Numbered from the stretch's first letter, positions 10,961-22,645 are shown. The stretch: DNA of 64,000 bases from Delphinapterus leucas (GCF_002288925.2 NW_022098044.1:15672462-15736461), one strand, 5' to 3'. A program made the numbers and translations. The notes: generated from the sequence alone by a model not told the origin.

Positions 10961-12140
10961 GAGGTGTGCTCTCAGGAAAGGAGGGGTGATGTCTGAGGGA
11001 AGGGCTCTGGCCATGGCGCCAGGCCCGCCATTGAGAAGGGGAAGGAAGATGGCCCCACTGGATGGAGGTCACAGTTAAGTAAAGGAAGGCCTTGAATTCT
11101 AGACTCAATCTCCTAGGCAAAAAAAGAGTCATTTTAGGTTTTTGCAAAAAAGCGGTCTGTGGAAAGAGGTGTTTTAGGAAGAGAGTAGCTCGGGGGGTCT
11201 CAAAGCAACGGGACACCCGTAGTCTGGCCTGAGCAAGCAACCAGAAGTGAAGGGGGGGGCGCTGTGAGGCTGGGTCACCTCCCCAGTCCAACGTGCACCA
11301 GGTGGCAGGACCACACAGAGACTGTCCTGGGGAAAGACTTCTATCTGAAGCTTTACTGGAGCACAGAGCACTGTGCTGACAAAATGGGACAAGATCTAGC
11401 ATCCTAGAAGTGAAACCATCGTCATGTGAGATCCTAAGCAGTGCGTGGATTTGGGCCTTTAAACTGGCCCCATGACTCCACTTGCATTCCTGGTCCTCGG
11501 TGGTGGCCAAAGGCATCAGAAGAAGAAAGTAGCTCCTTGGGCGTTTGTAGGACATGGTGTCATCAGATGGGCTTCTTAACACTAGCTCCCGCAGCACAGA
11601 GACTGAATACATGATGGAGCCTCTGGAAGCTTCTGTTAAGTATGTTCAGTGTTGTGTTAAGAATGACATTTTGACAGGGGCAGATCAAACACTGTTATGT
11701 TTTAAAAGCAGACTCTAGTTTTATGTCAAACCATCCAGAATTGTCACCTCCTCGCTGCCTTCCGTACAACTCAGAGCGTGGATTTTCACGTCCAGAAAAG
11801 TCTTCATTCACCAGCATTCAAACAATGAAATACCGACAGTTACTGAAAAAGTACCCACGCTTCACCAAAAGGGCCTTATGCTGAAAGAATGTTGCACTTC
11901 CTGGAGATTTTATCCTTTTTTCTTACATTTAGGAAATAAGAATGGAGGCTTTTTCCCTCTCAGTTTTCTCCACTTCTTTCTTGTGAGCAGTTGCATCCTT
12001 TCTTCCTGGCCTTCAGATATTTCTGAAATAGCTATTCTCAGACATAATAACAACATTAACTAACTGTAAAACGAAGTATGTGACTGTGTTTTAAAACTCA
12101 GCCTGTGTTCTGTACCTGTGCTGTTGAACACACACATTTT
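10960..12140. other. Non-repetitive intronic sequence with a long antisense open frame
   Basis: A minus-strand frame without stops covers 10752-11612 (286 codons, ATG at 11612-11610). Its product has no recognised motif, and its last part lies in L2-derived sequence, so I do not call it a gene. The rest (11613-12140) shows nothing recognisable. Confidence 0.4.
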
Positions 12141-12149
12141 TTAGGGAAA

Positions 12150-12420
12150 TTTTTTCTTTTTCTTAATTTTTATTTTATATTGGAATATAGTTGATTTACA
12201 ATGTTGTGTTAGTTTCAGGTGTACAGCAAAGTGATTCAGTCATACATGTACCTGTATCTGTTCTTTTTCAGATTCTTTTCCCATATAGGTTGTTACAAGA
12301 GTATTGAGTAGAGTTCCCCGTGCTATACAGTAGGTCCTTGTTGATTATCTATTTTACATATAGTAGTGTATATATGTTAATCCCAGCCTCCTAATTTATC
12401 CCCCCCCCCCCCGCCACCTT
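12150..12420 (-). repeat. LINE-1 3' UTR, antisense
   Basis: It contains TATTGGAATATAGTTGATTTACA, GTTGTGTTAGTTTCAGGTGTACAGC, the bottom-strand complement of CTATACAGTAGGACC, and a C-run (12400-12412) corresponding to the L1 G-rich tract. Only the 3' end is present. Confidence 0.88.
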
Positions 12421-12424
12421 TACC

Positions 12425-13340
12425 ACACTTTTACCCACATGCGTTGAATGGGGCAGCCGTGCTTCCAAAGGCAATCATGTAATTTGATAGGTCACCGTTA
12501 TATAGACTCTTAGCATAAGGGTTCTCATAAAATATTTATTGCTTGTCCCTGAGCTGGCCGCCCATAATGCAGGTACATTCGGCATCACTACTTACACTGT
12601 GACATGCTTGGTTTCTATCACTTATTTTGTCTGCACTTTTTTTTTTAAGCCACCATCTGCATTTTCCACTTCGAAGTACATTAGTTACCATGGAAACAGT
12701 GATGTCATTGGTGGGGGTGAGGGTTAGTAACATCCGCAAGGACAGTATCAAATCATTTTATTTAATGGTTTGAAATTTATTCCACACTTGGGGATGATCA
12801 GGAGGATGTCTGAGAGGATGGTATGCTTAGGTACTTATGGCTAGTATGGTGCAGGTGCATGTAACAAAAGTCAGCCATTTGTGTGGTGTTTAGGTTGCAA
12901 ACAAAAATATGCCTGAAAATTAAGGAAAAACAAATAAATATAAAGGAAAGGAAAAGGAAGGTCAAGGGATTCATATAATTTCCAACTGTCCAGGGTACGT
13001 GGTTACAACAAACGCATAGAGTTCCCACTATAGGTATGGTTTATGTAAGTGATGGTCCATTTTCCTCCTATAAAAATACTGTTATAAAATAGGTCTTTAG
13101 CTTTCTGTGTGAAACTGGTGTTCTAGGCAGTGGTTGATCAATTCTGGTGTGCAGCTGAAGTTTTGACAAGATCCCTAAAGAGGTGCCAGTGGCCTCAGAA
13201 GCTTTAGGAGGAGACTGTATGTGACTACAGTCATGTGTGTGACAGCAGAGGCGCCGTGGGGAGGCCCGACGAGGGTACCTGCGTCCCTTTAATAAGTGCT
13301 CAGGGCGCTGTGCAGAGCGTCTGAATGAAGCTGATCTGTG
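12425..13340. other. Non-repetitive intronic sequence
   Basis: No gene or confident repeat is seen. The sequence is moderately AT-rich. Confidence 0.45.
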
Positions 13341-13542
13341 TTCTTTTCAACCTATGCATCTTTTTTTTTTTAACTTTTAATTTTCAGCTAATTGTACATT
13401 CACGGACATATATAAGAAATAATACAGAAAGATGCCCAGTCTTCCTCAGTGGTAACATCTTGCATAACTATAGTAGATACCATAGTCAGGAAGTTGACAT
13501 GGGTGCAAGCTACCTGCAGGCTTCTCTAGTTTTACGTGCACT

Positions 13543-13569
13543 TGTGTGTGTGTGTGTGTGTGTGTGTGT
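13543..13569. repeat. (TG)n microsatellite
   Basis: Thirteen or so TG units lie within the antisense L1. Confidence 0.95.
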
Positions 13570-13715
13570 ATTTAGTCTTTTCAATTTTATCTCATGGGTA
13601 GAGTCCTGTGACCGCTACCACAGTCTAAGTACAGAACAGTTCCACCCCATGGATCCCTCCTGCTACCCTTGTATAGACACACCCTTCCCTGCTCTCTAGC
13701 CCCAGGCAACCCCTA

Positions 13716-13873
13716 TTGTCATCCCTCTGTATCTGAGGGGGATTGGTTCTATGACCCCTTGTGGATGCCAAAAATCCACAGATGCTCAAGTTGCTTGTAT
13801 AAAATGGCCTTGGTATAGTCAGCCCTCCATATCCATGGATGAAGAGCCCACGGATATGGAGGGCCGACTGTAA
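13716..13873. repeat. Tigger-like (TcMar) nonautonomous DNA element
   Basis: TCCCTCTGTATCTGAGGGGGATTGGTTC...CACAGATGCTCAAGTTGC resembles Tigger/MER-type ends. The right part is a strong inverted repeat, AGTCAGCCCTCCATATCCATGG against CCACGGATATGGAGGGCCGACT. It interrupts the L1 at 13345-14098. Confidence 0.65.
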
Positions 13874-14114
13874 TCTGTCCTCCATCTTGGGAATGTCATT
13901 TTCAGACTGTTATATAAATGGAATCATACAGCATGCAGCTTTTTGAGATTGGCTTTTTTTCACTCAGCACAAATCCCTGGAGATCCTTCCAAGTTGTTGC
14001 ATGTGTCAACAATCCATTCATTTTAAGTTCTGAGCAGTAGTCCATGGTATGGATATACCACCATTAGTTTAAACATTCACTCCTTGATGGGCATTGGACT
14101 GTGCTTATCTTTTT

Positions 14115-14319
14115 TTTTTTTTTTTTTGCGGTACACGGGCCTCTCACTGTTGTGGCCTCTCCTGTTGCAGAGCACAGGCTCCGGACGCGCAGGCTCAGCG
14201 GCCATGGCTCACGGGCCCAGCCGCTCCGCGGCATGTGGGATCTTCCCGGACCAGGGCACAAACCCATGTCCCCTGCATCGGCAGGCGGACTCTCAACCAC
14301 CGTGACACCAGGGAAGCCC
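14115..14319 (-). mobile_element. CHR-type SINE, antisense, inside an L1
   Basis: The order is T-run, GCGGTACACGGGCCTCTCACTG, body, and head ending CACCAGGGAAGCCC. The TSD CTGTGCTTATCTTTTT is perfect at 14099-14114 and 14320-14335, indicating a fairly young insertion. Confidence 0.95.
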
Positions 14320-14339
14320 CTGTGCTTATCTTTTTAAAC

Positions 14340-15820
14340 AGAAATACTTGGGAGAGGGCTGCTGCGGTCCTAACAGCACAGAGTCAGTGACTACTTTAAA
14401 GGGATCCAGGAGTTTTCAGAAGGCCTCTCTTCAGAGCAGTAAGGCCCGAATTATTTAGAAGGAAGGAGTGCATTGGAGAGAGCCGCTGGAAATCCAGGAG
14501 AGCTGGCTGGCCAGGTCCCGTGTCTCCTTTTTTTGGGGGGGAGGGGCGGGTTTGGTATTTGATATAGTTTGTTTCCTTGCAGAGGGGAGCAGAAGTATTC
14601 GGTGCTCTAAGACTTGCATTTAAGTTTCTGCATCTCTCTTCCAGGACTGATGGAAGAAGGTTATTTTTCCTGGTAAAAGGGGCTGTAACATCAACTACTC
14701 AGCCTGCTTGGTCCCCCCAGTTCCTTTTGGGGACGATGAAAACCTAAACTCTTGTTCTGGGACAGATCACTGAGGGAATTGTTTTCTTGGTCTCACTGAT
14801 TGATTTTTCATCTGGAAAGTGTTCCGCTTGGCCTTTTCAAATATACTCCCCAGGATTGGGGCCACATGACAGAATTTAAACACCAAAATCATTCTTGGAG
14901 TACCAGCCATATGTCTGTGTTTCTGTTGTGACATTCATGGGAAGCAGCCTGAGTAACAGACCCAGTGATCTGACATTGCTTTTACCATTTAAAGACTTAT
15001 TTACCCTGCATTTTATGCAACCAGCAGGCTCACCCGCTTGTCCTTTTTAAGCTATTGACCTAAAGAAAGGAAGGGTTTTTAGCACTGGGACTGAAAGTTT
15101 AAAAGCCACTCAGAGAAAGCTGGTGTATCGGATCGGAAGCTTTTAATACCAACAGCTGTCGGTCAGAGAGTCAGCTCTCAGACTTTTAGAATTGAACGGT
15201 GGATGCAAGTCCCCTGGGAAATAAGCAGCATGTAGAAATGGCCCCCAAGGGAAACAGGGACATGTGCCTTTGGCCCAGACATCAGGAGATGGTTTTTGTA
15301 CCATAAGCACTGTGATATCTTTGGTTGGCAATCTCCTCATCTTCTAGTACTAACCCTGGGATGTCATGCTTGAATAGGTTAACTCTGCCCCTTCCTGCCA
15401 TCACCTTCTCCGCCTCTGCCTCACCAGGTCAGGCGCCCTTCTCCTGGGGCCTCCTTTGACATTGACCCTATTATAACACAAAACCCTTAAGATCCGTGCC
15501 TTGAAGTACTCCCTTTTGCTGGGGAGTTTGGTTCTCAAGCAGCCTGGGACACCAGCATTGCGTGTGAGTGGAACATTACCCAAGGATGTTCCTCAGCTGC
15601 TTAGAAGGTGAGGGGTCGTGCAGTATGAAAAATGCTTAGAGTGAAATCACGCTTAGCATTGGTGAGATGTGTGTACAAGGAGAGGACACGCGAGGACTGA
15701 CGCTTAGTGGGAGGATGGGAAGGTCACGTCTCCCTTCTCAAGTACACGTTCAGGACATGCCTGTACTGAGTGGAATTCAGGATAAACCAATCACACTCTT
15801 TAAATAATGTATTGTTGAAG
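14340..15820. other. Non-repetitive intronic sequence
   Basis: Nothing recognisable as a gene, RNA or interspersed repeat, apart from a short G-run near 14535-14550. Confidence 0.45.
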
Positions 15821-15824
15821 CTGC

Positions 15825-15914
15825 GTATTTGCTTATCTTTGTGTTCACAGCTCCCAGCTCAGGGTTGAGCAGGTGGTAGTGTTTGGTAAATGTTTGCTAA
15901 ATGAATGAATGAAT
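15825..15914 (+). repeat. L2 3' end, sense
   Basis: TCTTTGTGTTCACAGCTCCCAGC...TTTGGTAAATGTTTGCTAAATGAATGAATGAATAA is the L2 3' terminus with its TGAA repeats. Confidence 0.8.
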
Positions 15915-16720
15915 AATCAAGCAGGGAGAAGTGAAATTTATTAATGCGGGATGGGTGCCCGGGGGGTTAGGGGGCTTTCTACCCTCCACTCCCACAGCTA
16001 CCATACATGACTTTTCAGCCCCACTCTGGTTTTACAGAACATGTTAGAAACGTATAACTCCATCAGAGCCAGTAAATTATGGACTAGAAAGAACTGGAGT
16101 TTCTTTGCAATTAGGTGTCACCTGGTATCCAAGCTGCTGTAATATCATCTTGTTCTTTAAGAAGTTGTTTGGGCTGCACTCTTGGTGCCTGGTGAGTCAA
16201 GGAACGGCAGACGGACCACCAGTCATGGTACAGTCCAGGCTGCTGCCGTCTGCTGTAAACAGGCAAGTAGCAAGGGCTTGGGAAAGAGCCGTGGGCTCCA
16301 ACCGTTCAGATTACAGGGCTCTCTATTAGCTTATCTTAATCTTCAGGTTCCCAAGATGCTTTGAGGCTGGTGAATAATAAAATAACTCCCTCCTTCCACC
16401 TCACTTGTTTTTTTTTTTAAATAGCTGGCAGTAAATGGTCTGGCTTTCACTTTCTCCAGGTGCCTGGGATGCTTGCTTTGTGAAATCTGCTTGTACTGAG
16501 AGTGAAAAGAGAAACTTGGTACTGAGACCCTAGAATCCTCTCTTTTTGGTTTGCCTTTTCACTCCATCAGCTGAGGCACCAGAGGGAATGTCAGAAACCC
16601 TAGGCTTCTCAGTAAAAGACTTGCCTGTTTGGGATCAGAACACGCAGTCTCTTGCTCTGATGCTGGGACTTGTGGATGATAGGGGACCGCCTCGCTTTGG
16701 CTTTGCTGGGGCATTTAGAA
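15915..16720. other. Non-repetitive intronic sequence
   Basis: No gene or confident repeat is recognised. Confidence 0.45.
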
Positions 16721-16734
16721 ACTGCCACATCTTT

Positions 16735-16947
16735 TTTTTTTTTTTTTTTTTTTTGCGGTACGCGGGCCTCTCACTGTTGTGGCCTCTCCCGTTGCGGAGC
16801 ACAGGCTCCGACGCGCAGGCTCAGCGGCCATGGCTCACGGGCCCAGCCACTCCGTGGCATGTGGGATCTTTCCAGACCAGGGCACGAACCCGTGTCCCCT
16901 GCATCGGCAGGTGGACTCTCAACCACTGCACCACCAGGGAAGCCCTG
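16735..16947 (-). mobile_element. CHR-type SINE, antisense
   Basis: The order is T-run, GCGGTACGCGGGCCTC, body, and head ending CCACCAGGGAAGCCCT. TSDs GCCACATCTTT lie at about 16724-16734 and 16948-16958. Confidence 0.94.
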
Positions 16948-17269
16948 GCCACATCTTTCATATTCTGTCCCCTTGTGTTTCCTTACGTGTAGCTGTCATT
17001 TCCACAGGGATTTCTCTTTGCAGTTATTTGTAATTATCGTATTTTCTGCCATTATGTACCCTTCAAGTTGCTGTTGGTTATAAACTCCAAGTTGTGATTT
17101 ATATCTCTTAATTACTAAGGTGATCCTTTTGCACATTATTCATACTCTTCTAATTATTTCATGTGCTTTGCTGATTTGTGTGTAGAAATTTTGGTTCCAA
17201 CTATTTTTCAGGCAGAATTGTATTGGTCATATCTCTGAGTTTAGCATCTTCATGTATCATGGTTGCAGC

Positions 17270-17350
17270 CACGTGATTCCACACCGTGTGCCAGGAACTG
17301 TGCTAAATGCTTTTTACCTATTGTACACTTAATCTGCCAGCTAACACACC
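17270..17350 (-). repeat. MIR-like fragment, antisense
   Basis: GTGTGCCAGGAACTGTGCTAAATGCTTTTTACCTATTGTACACTTAATC fits the reverse MIR 3' half. It is short and degenerate. Confidence 0.6.
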
Positions 17351-17439
17351 CACAGAAACTCTGCACAGAGTGGAAAGCTTTGCCACCATAGCATCTCATA
17401 AGGTCACGTGAATGACCAGAATAGTGGTCTGAAGAATGA

Positions 17440-18372
17440 TAAGAATAATTAGAGAAATGCAAATCAAAACTACAATGGGGTACCACCTCACACTGGTCAG
17501 AATGGCCATGATTAAAAAATCTACAAATAACAAGTGCTGGAGAGTGTGTGGAGAAAAGGGAACCCTCCTACACTGTTGGTGGAAATGTAAATGGGTGCAG
17601 CCACTATGGAGAACAGTATGGAGATTCCTCAAAAAACTAAAAATAGAGCTACCATATGATCCAGCAGTCCCACTCCTGGGCACATATCATATCCAGACAA
17701 AACTATAATTCAAAAAATACATGCACCCCAATGTTCATTGCAGCACTATTTACCATAGCCAGGACATGGGAGCAACTTAAATGTCCATCAACAGATGAAT
17801 GGATAAAGAAGATGTGGCACATATATACAATGGAATATTACTCAGCCATAAAAAAGAATGAAATAATGCCATTTGCAACAACATTGATGGACCTTGAGAT
17901 TGTCATACTAAGTGAAGTAAGTCAGACAAAGACAAATACCACATGATATCACTTTTATGTGGAATCTAAAATATGACACAAATGGGGACTTCCCTGGTGG
18001 TCCAGTGGTTAAGACTCCGCATTCCCAATGAAGGGGACTGGGAACCCTGGTCAGGGAACTAGATCCCACATGCAGCAACTAAGAGCCTGTATGCTGCAAA
18101 GAAGATCCCGTGTGTTGCAACCGGGACCTGGCACAACCAAATAAATAAATCCTAAAAAATAATAAATACATAAAATATGACACAAATGAACTTATCTATG
18201 AAACAAACACACTCACAGACACAGACTTGTGGTTGCCAAGGGGTGCAGTGGGGGAGGGATGGATGGGGAGTTTGAGATTAGCAGATGCAAACTATTATAT
18301 AAAGGATGGATAAACAACAAGGTCCTACTGTATAGCACAGGGAACTATATTCAATATCCTGTGATAAACTAA
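17440..18372 (+). mobile_element. LINE-1, 5' truncated, sense, split by a SINE
   Basis: ORF2 C-terminal sequence is readable in pieces: [18 protein letters not shown] at about 17490, then a frame at 17656-17946 including WIKKMWHIYTMEYYSAIKK. After the SINE the 3' UTR follows, with a G-rich tract near 18250 and TATAGCACAGGGAACTATATTC near 18332. Frame changes show that it is inactive. It stops at about 18372, short of the normal 3' terminus. Confidence 0.92.
17985..18171 (+). mobile_element. CHR-type SINE (shorter, divergent form), sense, inside an L1
   Basis: It starts GGGACTTCCCTGGTGGTCCAGTGG, carries a B-box-like GGGAACCCTGGTCAGGGAAC, then AAGATCCCGTGTGTTGCAACC, and ends in an ATAAATAAAT tail. 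The TSD AAAATATGACACAAATG is perfect at 17968-17984 and 18172-18188. It lacks the GCTGAGCCTGCGCGTCC body of the other copies, so it belongs to another subfamily. Confidence 0.93.
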
Positions 18373-18374
18373 AA

Positions 18375-18735
18375 TGGAAAAGAATATGAGTAAGGCAATG
18401 GTAGAAGGGACACAGCTGGGTCTGCAGCTGGCCAGCGATGTGGGAAGGGGCAAAGAAGACCACCTCAGCTCTGTGTGGACCCTCCTACCAGCTGCCCAAA
18501 GCAGAGGGCAGACTCAACACCCCCTGAGCCTCCCATCAGCCCCTTCTTTCCTGGGCCTCACGTGGGATGGGTAGGCTTTTTCCTACTAAATGAGCAAGAT
18601 TCAGATAGCTCCCACGACTGTACCTTTTACCAGAAAGCTTTCCTTGATGCACTGGGGGAGGACCTAAGACTCTATGCTCCCAGAAGACAGGTGAGCTTGC
18701 CAGGAGGGCTCCAGCTGCTGAACCCAAGTCATTGG
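18375..18735. other. Non-repetitive intronic sequence
   Basis: No gene or confident repeat is recognised. Confidence 0.4.
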
Positions 18736-18744
18736 GATAGGTCC

Positions 18745-18880
18745 TGATTAGTTAACCTCAGTGGAGCTCCATTTCCACAGCTCTCAAAGAACAATGCTAT
18801 TATGAGAGTTAAATGAGAGATGAAAAATACTCAGCACAGGGCCTGACATGGAGCAGGCATTCCCAAAATGCTTAGTTTGA
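18745..18880 (+). repeat. MIR 3' part, sense
   Basis: CCTCAGTGGAGCTCCATTTCC...AGAGTTAAATGAGAGATG...ACTCAGCACAGGGCCTGACATGG follows MIR order. Confidence 0.65.
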
Positions 18881-19104
18881 ACAAATGATTCTGATTTGAA
18901 AAAGGAAATGTCAGAATTAGAACTGGAATTTAATTATTTAAGTTCCCTAGAAAGATGCAAATTGTGAAAATAACTTAAACTCTATTTAATACTTGAAAAT
19001 AAACATTTGGTAATAATTTCTGATTTTAGTGATTCACGTAATCTCTGTTGAAGACATTAATAATGGTTTCTTTATTTTAAAACAACATTTTATTATTTAA
19101 AGAA

Positions 19105-19265
19105 AAAGGCTCAGGAGTCAGAATTCTGCTTTTGGTGCCTAGCACTGCCACAGTCAAGCTGTGTGACACTGAGAAAGTTTTCTCATCTCTCAGGACCTCA
19201 AAATCAGCTGTGAAATAAGGATAATAGTTGAGAAGATTAAAGAAGTTAAAGCATAAAAAACCTTG
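19105..19265 (+). repeat. MIR, sense
   Basis: GTCAAGCTGTGTGACACTGAG...CATCTCTCAGGACCTC...GTGAAATAAGGATAATAG...CTTGGAGCAGTGTTAG fits MIR throughout. Confidence 0.75.
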
Positions 19266-19299
19266 GAGCAGTGTTAGATACTATCACTATTCTTATCAT

Positions 19300-19555
19300 T
19301 CTTTTTGTAAAATTTATGTTATTGACGTATAGTTGATTTACAACGTTGTGTTAATTTCTGCTGTACAGCAAAGTGATTGTTATACCTATACATACATTCT
19401 TTTTCATATTCTTTTCTGTAATGGTTTATCATAGTATACTGAATATAGTTCCCTGTGCTATACAATAGGACCTGTTGTGTAGCTATTCTATATATAATAG
19501 TTTGCGTCTGCTAATCCCAAACTCCCCATCCATCCCTCCCCCCACTGCCCCGCTT
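19300..19555 (-). repeat. LINE-1 3' UTR, antisense
   Basis: GACGTATAGTTGATTTACAACG, CTGCTGTACAGCAAAGTGA, CCCTGTGCTATACAATAGGACC and CCCAAACTCCCCATCC give the L1 3' end in reverse order. Confidence 0.88.
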
Positions 19556-19822
19556 GGCAGTGAGTAGATTCAGAGGAAGTGTAAGATAAAATTATATAGC
19601 TATTCAGAGCAAGAGTGTCTTAGGCAGAGGGACTAGGAAGTGCAAAGGCCCTGAGGTCGAAGCTTGCTTGTTATGGTCAAAGAATGGAAAGGCTAGTGAG
19701 TCTCTAGCAGAGGAAGCAAGGGGGAAAGCAGTAGATGAGAACAGAGAGGTAGCTGAAGACCACATCCTGCAGAGCCCCGTGAGCCATAGTAAGGCTGAGT
19801 TGATCCTTTAAAGTTTATTTTT

Positions 19823-20038
19823 GGGGCTTCCCTGGTAGTGCAGTGGTTGGGAGTCCGCCTGCCGATGCAGGGGACGCGGGTTCGTGCCCCGGTCCTGGAA
19901 GATCCCACATGCCGCGGAGCGGCTGGGCCCGTGAGCCATGGCCGCTGAGCCTGCGGGTCCGGAGCCTGTGCCCCACAACGGGAGAGGCCACAACAGTGAG
20001 AGGCCCGCGTACCGCAAAAAATAAATAAATAAATAAAT
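19823..20038 (+). mobile_element. CHR-type SINE, sense
   Basis: The element begins GGGGCTTCCCTGGTAGTGCAGTGG, carries the B-box region GCGGGTTCGTGCCCC and the body CCGCTGAGCCTGCGGGTCC, and ends GCGTACCGC plus (AAAT)n. The TSD AAAGTTTATTTTTGG is perfect at 19810-19824 and 20039-20053; the two GG bases are shared with the element start. Confidence 0.95.
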
Positions 20039-20054
20039 AAAGTTTATTTTTGGC

Positions 20055-21740
20055 CGGCATTTATGATTGGTTCATTTCCCCAGTATCCCACTAACCTGTG
20101 TGTCTTTGTCATTCATTTTTCCTTTCTTTCAGTGTGTCCTGCGCTTCCCCTCAGTCTCCGTTAATTGTGCAATGGGAAAATTTTCCCCACTATAGGCATA
20201 GCACAGAAATCTGCATTGGAAGCTTAGAGGATTGTATCTTTTTCCATGAGCTAACTCTTCTTTTTAGCCGGAAAATGGCAGCAGAGCACATCTCCTTTGT
20301 TTCTCTTTTATTTATGATCCTTCCACCCCATGCAAGTCCTCCCATTAGGTGAGATCTGCCTCCCATGAGCCCACGGCCCCCCACCCCTGCCCTGCGTCAG
20401 GGTGGCCTCTCAACTTGTCTTCTTATGGGGTGAGTGTGTGAAGTCCTCTGCAGCACCTCCTGCCCGGGGGGGCCCTGCGTGAGTACGAACTTGGACGTGG
20501 TGATTTGCCTCTTTATGCTTTGCCCTTCCAAACAGAGATGTGAAAGCCAGGCTGCCGGCCTCAGGGTTTTGTTTCTACCGTATTTCTGTACTTGCTGACT
20601 GCTTAAGTGCAGGGATGCATTCAATATCCTTATCTTTGCGGCTTTGTTCTCACACTGACTCCATCAATCTGAGTCAGTCGTCCAGGTCCAGCGTAACTCC
20701 AGACAAGAATAAGGGTGTGATGTGATAGCACTTTGTTGATTCTCTTTAAAAGTTGTGAAGATGAGGGGTAATGGGTACTTAATGAGCTCCTGCAAGATGG
20801 CAGGTGCTGACAAGTGCCTTACATCCTCCATTTCTAATCCTGCAGTTGATATATTATCATTCAGAACCTGAAGCTTGGAGGTCACAGGATCCTGCTTCCA
20901 GCCGCCATTGCAGTTGAGACGGAGAGGGAACAAGAGTTCATTTCCCGCTCCCTTTCTGCCTGCGTCTGTGCAGTGGCCAAGACTCGCTCTCCCAGTGGAA
21001 TCTGTGCCGGCTTTTACGGCCCTTTGTGAGAAAGCGCAGGGAGACCAAGGTGCATGAACACCAGGTGTCATTGCCACTGTCAAGCACCTGTTCCTCAGTG
21101 CTGGATCATGGATGGGTTTAGAAATGCCTTTGGTTTCAGAGTTGATACAGAACATGTGACTAGATTGATGGTATTTGGCTTTGCTCTTCAATACTTTCCT
21201 TTTCTCATTTAGCATATTGTCATCCTTTTCCCCTCTCCCCTTCCCTTAACCGTTTCCCTCTGAAAGCAGGATGGCTCCAGCCATCTCCTGACTGTGTTAG
21301 GCTATCCAAGCACCCCTGCCCACCCAACTCCCCTAGCTGCAACCCTAAGGCTTTAGAAGATCCCCTCAGCCCGCTGGCTGAGACACTGCAGCCACCAAGC
21401 CTGCACCCCTCGCCTGGACCCACCCCATCGAGTGCCATGGTACCGCCTGTGTGCACGGGGGCCCCGCAGCAGCTGGTGCCAAACAATGCTCGTTCTCATC
21501 TGGGCATCCCGGAGTGGCCTGGCAGCTTTAGCAGTTCAGAGCCCAGCTGGGGCTGGAGTTGCCGGGCTGCCCTGCAGAGGTGATTTGCCACTTTGTACTA
21601 ATAAACAGATTTCAATCCAAGGAACTTCAGAGGGCCTGCTGCTCTCACCCTGTCTTCTGACTGTCTTTGTGATGAAAGATGTTTGCAAGTAGCCACGTCG
21701 TTTAATGATACCAGGATGGATGCGAATGCCGAGGTTTAAA
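20055..21740. other. Non-repetitive intronic sequence
   Basis: No gene or confident repeat is seen. A 183-codon minus-strand open frame (20664-21215) shows no recognisable motif and is regarded as chance. Confidence 0.45.
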
Positions 21741-21744
21741 ATGT

Positions 21745-21930
21745 CATTCTGCTGCACTGGCTGTATGCTCTGGATGAGTTACTTAACCTCTCTGAATCTC
21801 TCCTTCTGTATCTTTATATTGAATTTAATAATACCAATGCCACACAGTTCATGTCAGGATTTCATGAGATAATGTTTGTGGAAAGCACCTCGTCTGGGCA
21901 TTGGCACACTGTATGCCCTCCACACATAAT
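21745..21930 (+). repeat. MIR, sense
   Basis: GGATGAGTTACTTAACCTCTCTGAATCTC...GATTTCATGAGATAATG...AGCACCTCGTCTGGGCATTGGCAC matches MIR order. Confidence 0.78.
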
Positions 21931-22459
21931 GAACTTTCTTCTCTTTTCCAGATAGGATCCCAGGCAGGAGAAGACAAGGCCAAATCAATTTCTAGACATG
22001 CTGCTTTGCTCTCTGCAGTGATCTGCGCTTGGCAGATTTCAGATACTTTTAAACAAAAATAAAAGAGCTTCAATTATGCCCTTGTTTGTGGCTTGGTTTG
22101 GTTGCCTTGTTAACCGATTTGAGAATACTGCCCGCCCCGCGGCTGCTTCAAAGTGCAGGTCTGGCTGGGAGTCAGGAGTGGAAAGTAAAGTCTGTTATCG
22201 TAAAACTCCCAAGTCCCTCTGGCTCGGAGATGGGGCTGGCGGTGTCATCTGGATGGCTTGTGGTTCAGGGCACGGCCTGCTGGGTCCAGGCAGGTTGCTT
22301 GCTCCCTCATCACGCCTGCAGTGGGTGTGTCTTTGGCCCTTGTAGTTGCCGTTGCTCTTTGCTTTCCATTCCCTTAATTTCAGTTGCGGTCTTCCAGTTA
22401 ATCCAGATGACAGGCACCACTATAATCTGTACCAAGCAGATAGCTGGAGTGTTTAGTGT

Positions 22460-22645
22460 GACTTTGTTGGCACATTGCCTGGATTCCAGTCCACCTCACA
22501 GCGGGTGGTCTTAGGCGTAAGGAATCTCAATTTCTTTATCTGCAAAATGGAGTTGTGATAGCACTAATCTTACAGGATCCTGTGAGGATTAGGAAGATTA
22601 ACCTATAAAAGTGGTTAAAGCAGACCCTGCTCCATAATAAGTGAA
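22460..22645 (+). repeat. MIR, sense
   Basis: GCCTGGATTCCAGTCC, CAATTTCTTTATCTGCAAAATGGAG, ATCTTACAGGATCCTGTGAGGATTAG and a decayed 3' part follow MIR order. Confidence 0.78.

Larger units (their letters stand above)
13345..14098 (-). repeat. LINE-1 3' end, antisense, interrupted by a Tigger-like element and a SINE
   Basis: The segment contains CAGCTAATTGTACATTCACGG, GGTAACATCTTGCATAACTATAG and CACCCCATGGATCCCTCCTGC, then (after a foreign insert) ATAAATGGAATCATACAGCATG and CCATTCATTTTAAGTTCTGAGCAGTAG. These are L1 3'-UTR and ORF2-end hallmarks read in reverse. It probably continues briefly beyond the SINE at 14320. Confidence 0.78.

Noticed and set aside
17656..17946. Open frame with reverse-transcriptase-like C-terminus
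   Set aside because: It is the end of L1 ORF2 in a truncated, broken element, as are 34757-35050 and 45384-45590. Kept as mobile elements only.
19835..19900. tRNA gene suggested by B-box and head similarity
   Set aside because: It is the tRNA-derived head of a SINE; there is no complete cloverleaf or free tRNA ends. The same applies to the other SINE heads.
20664..21215. 183-codon minus-strand open frame
   Set aside because: No motif, no neighbouring splice signals considered convincing, and competing frames on the other strand.
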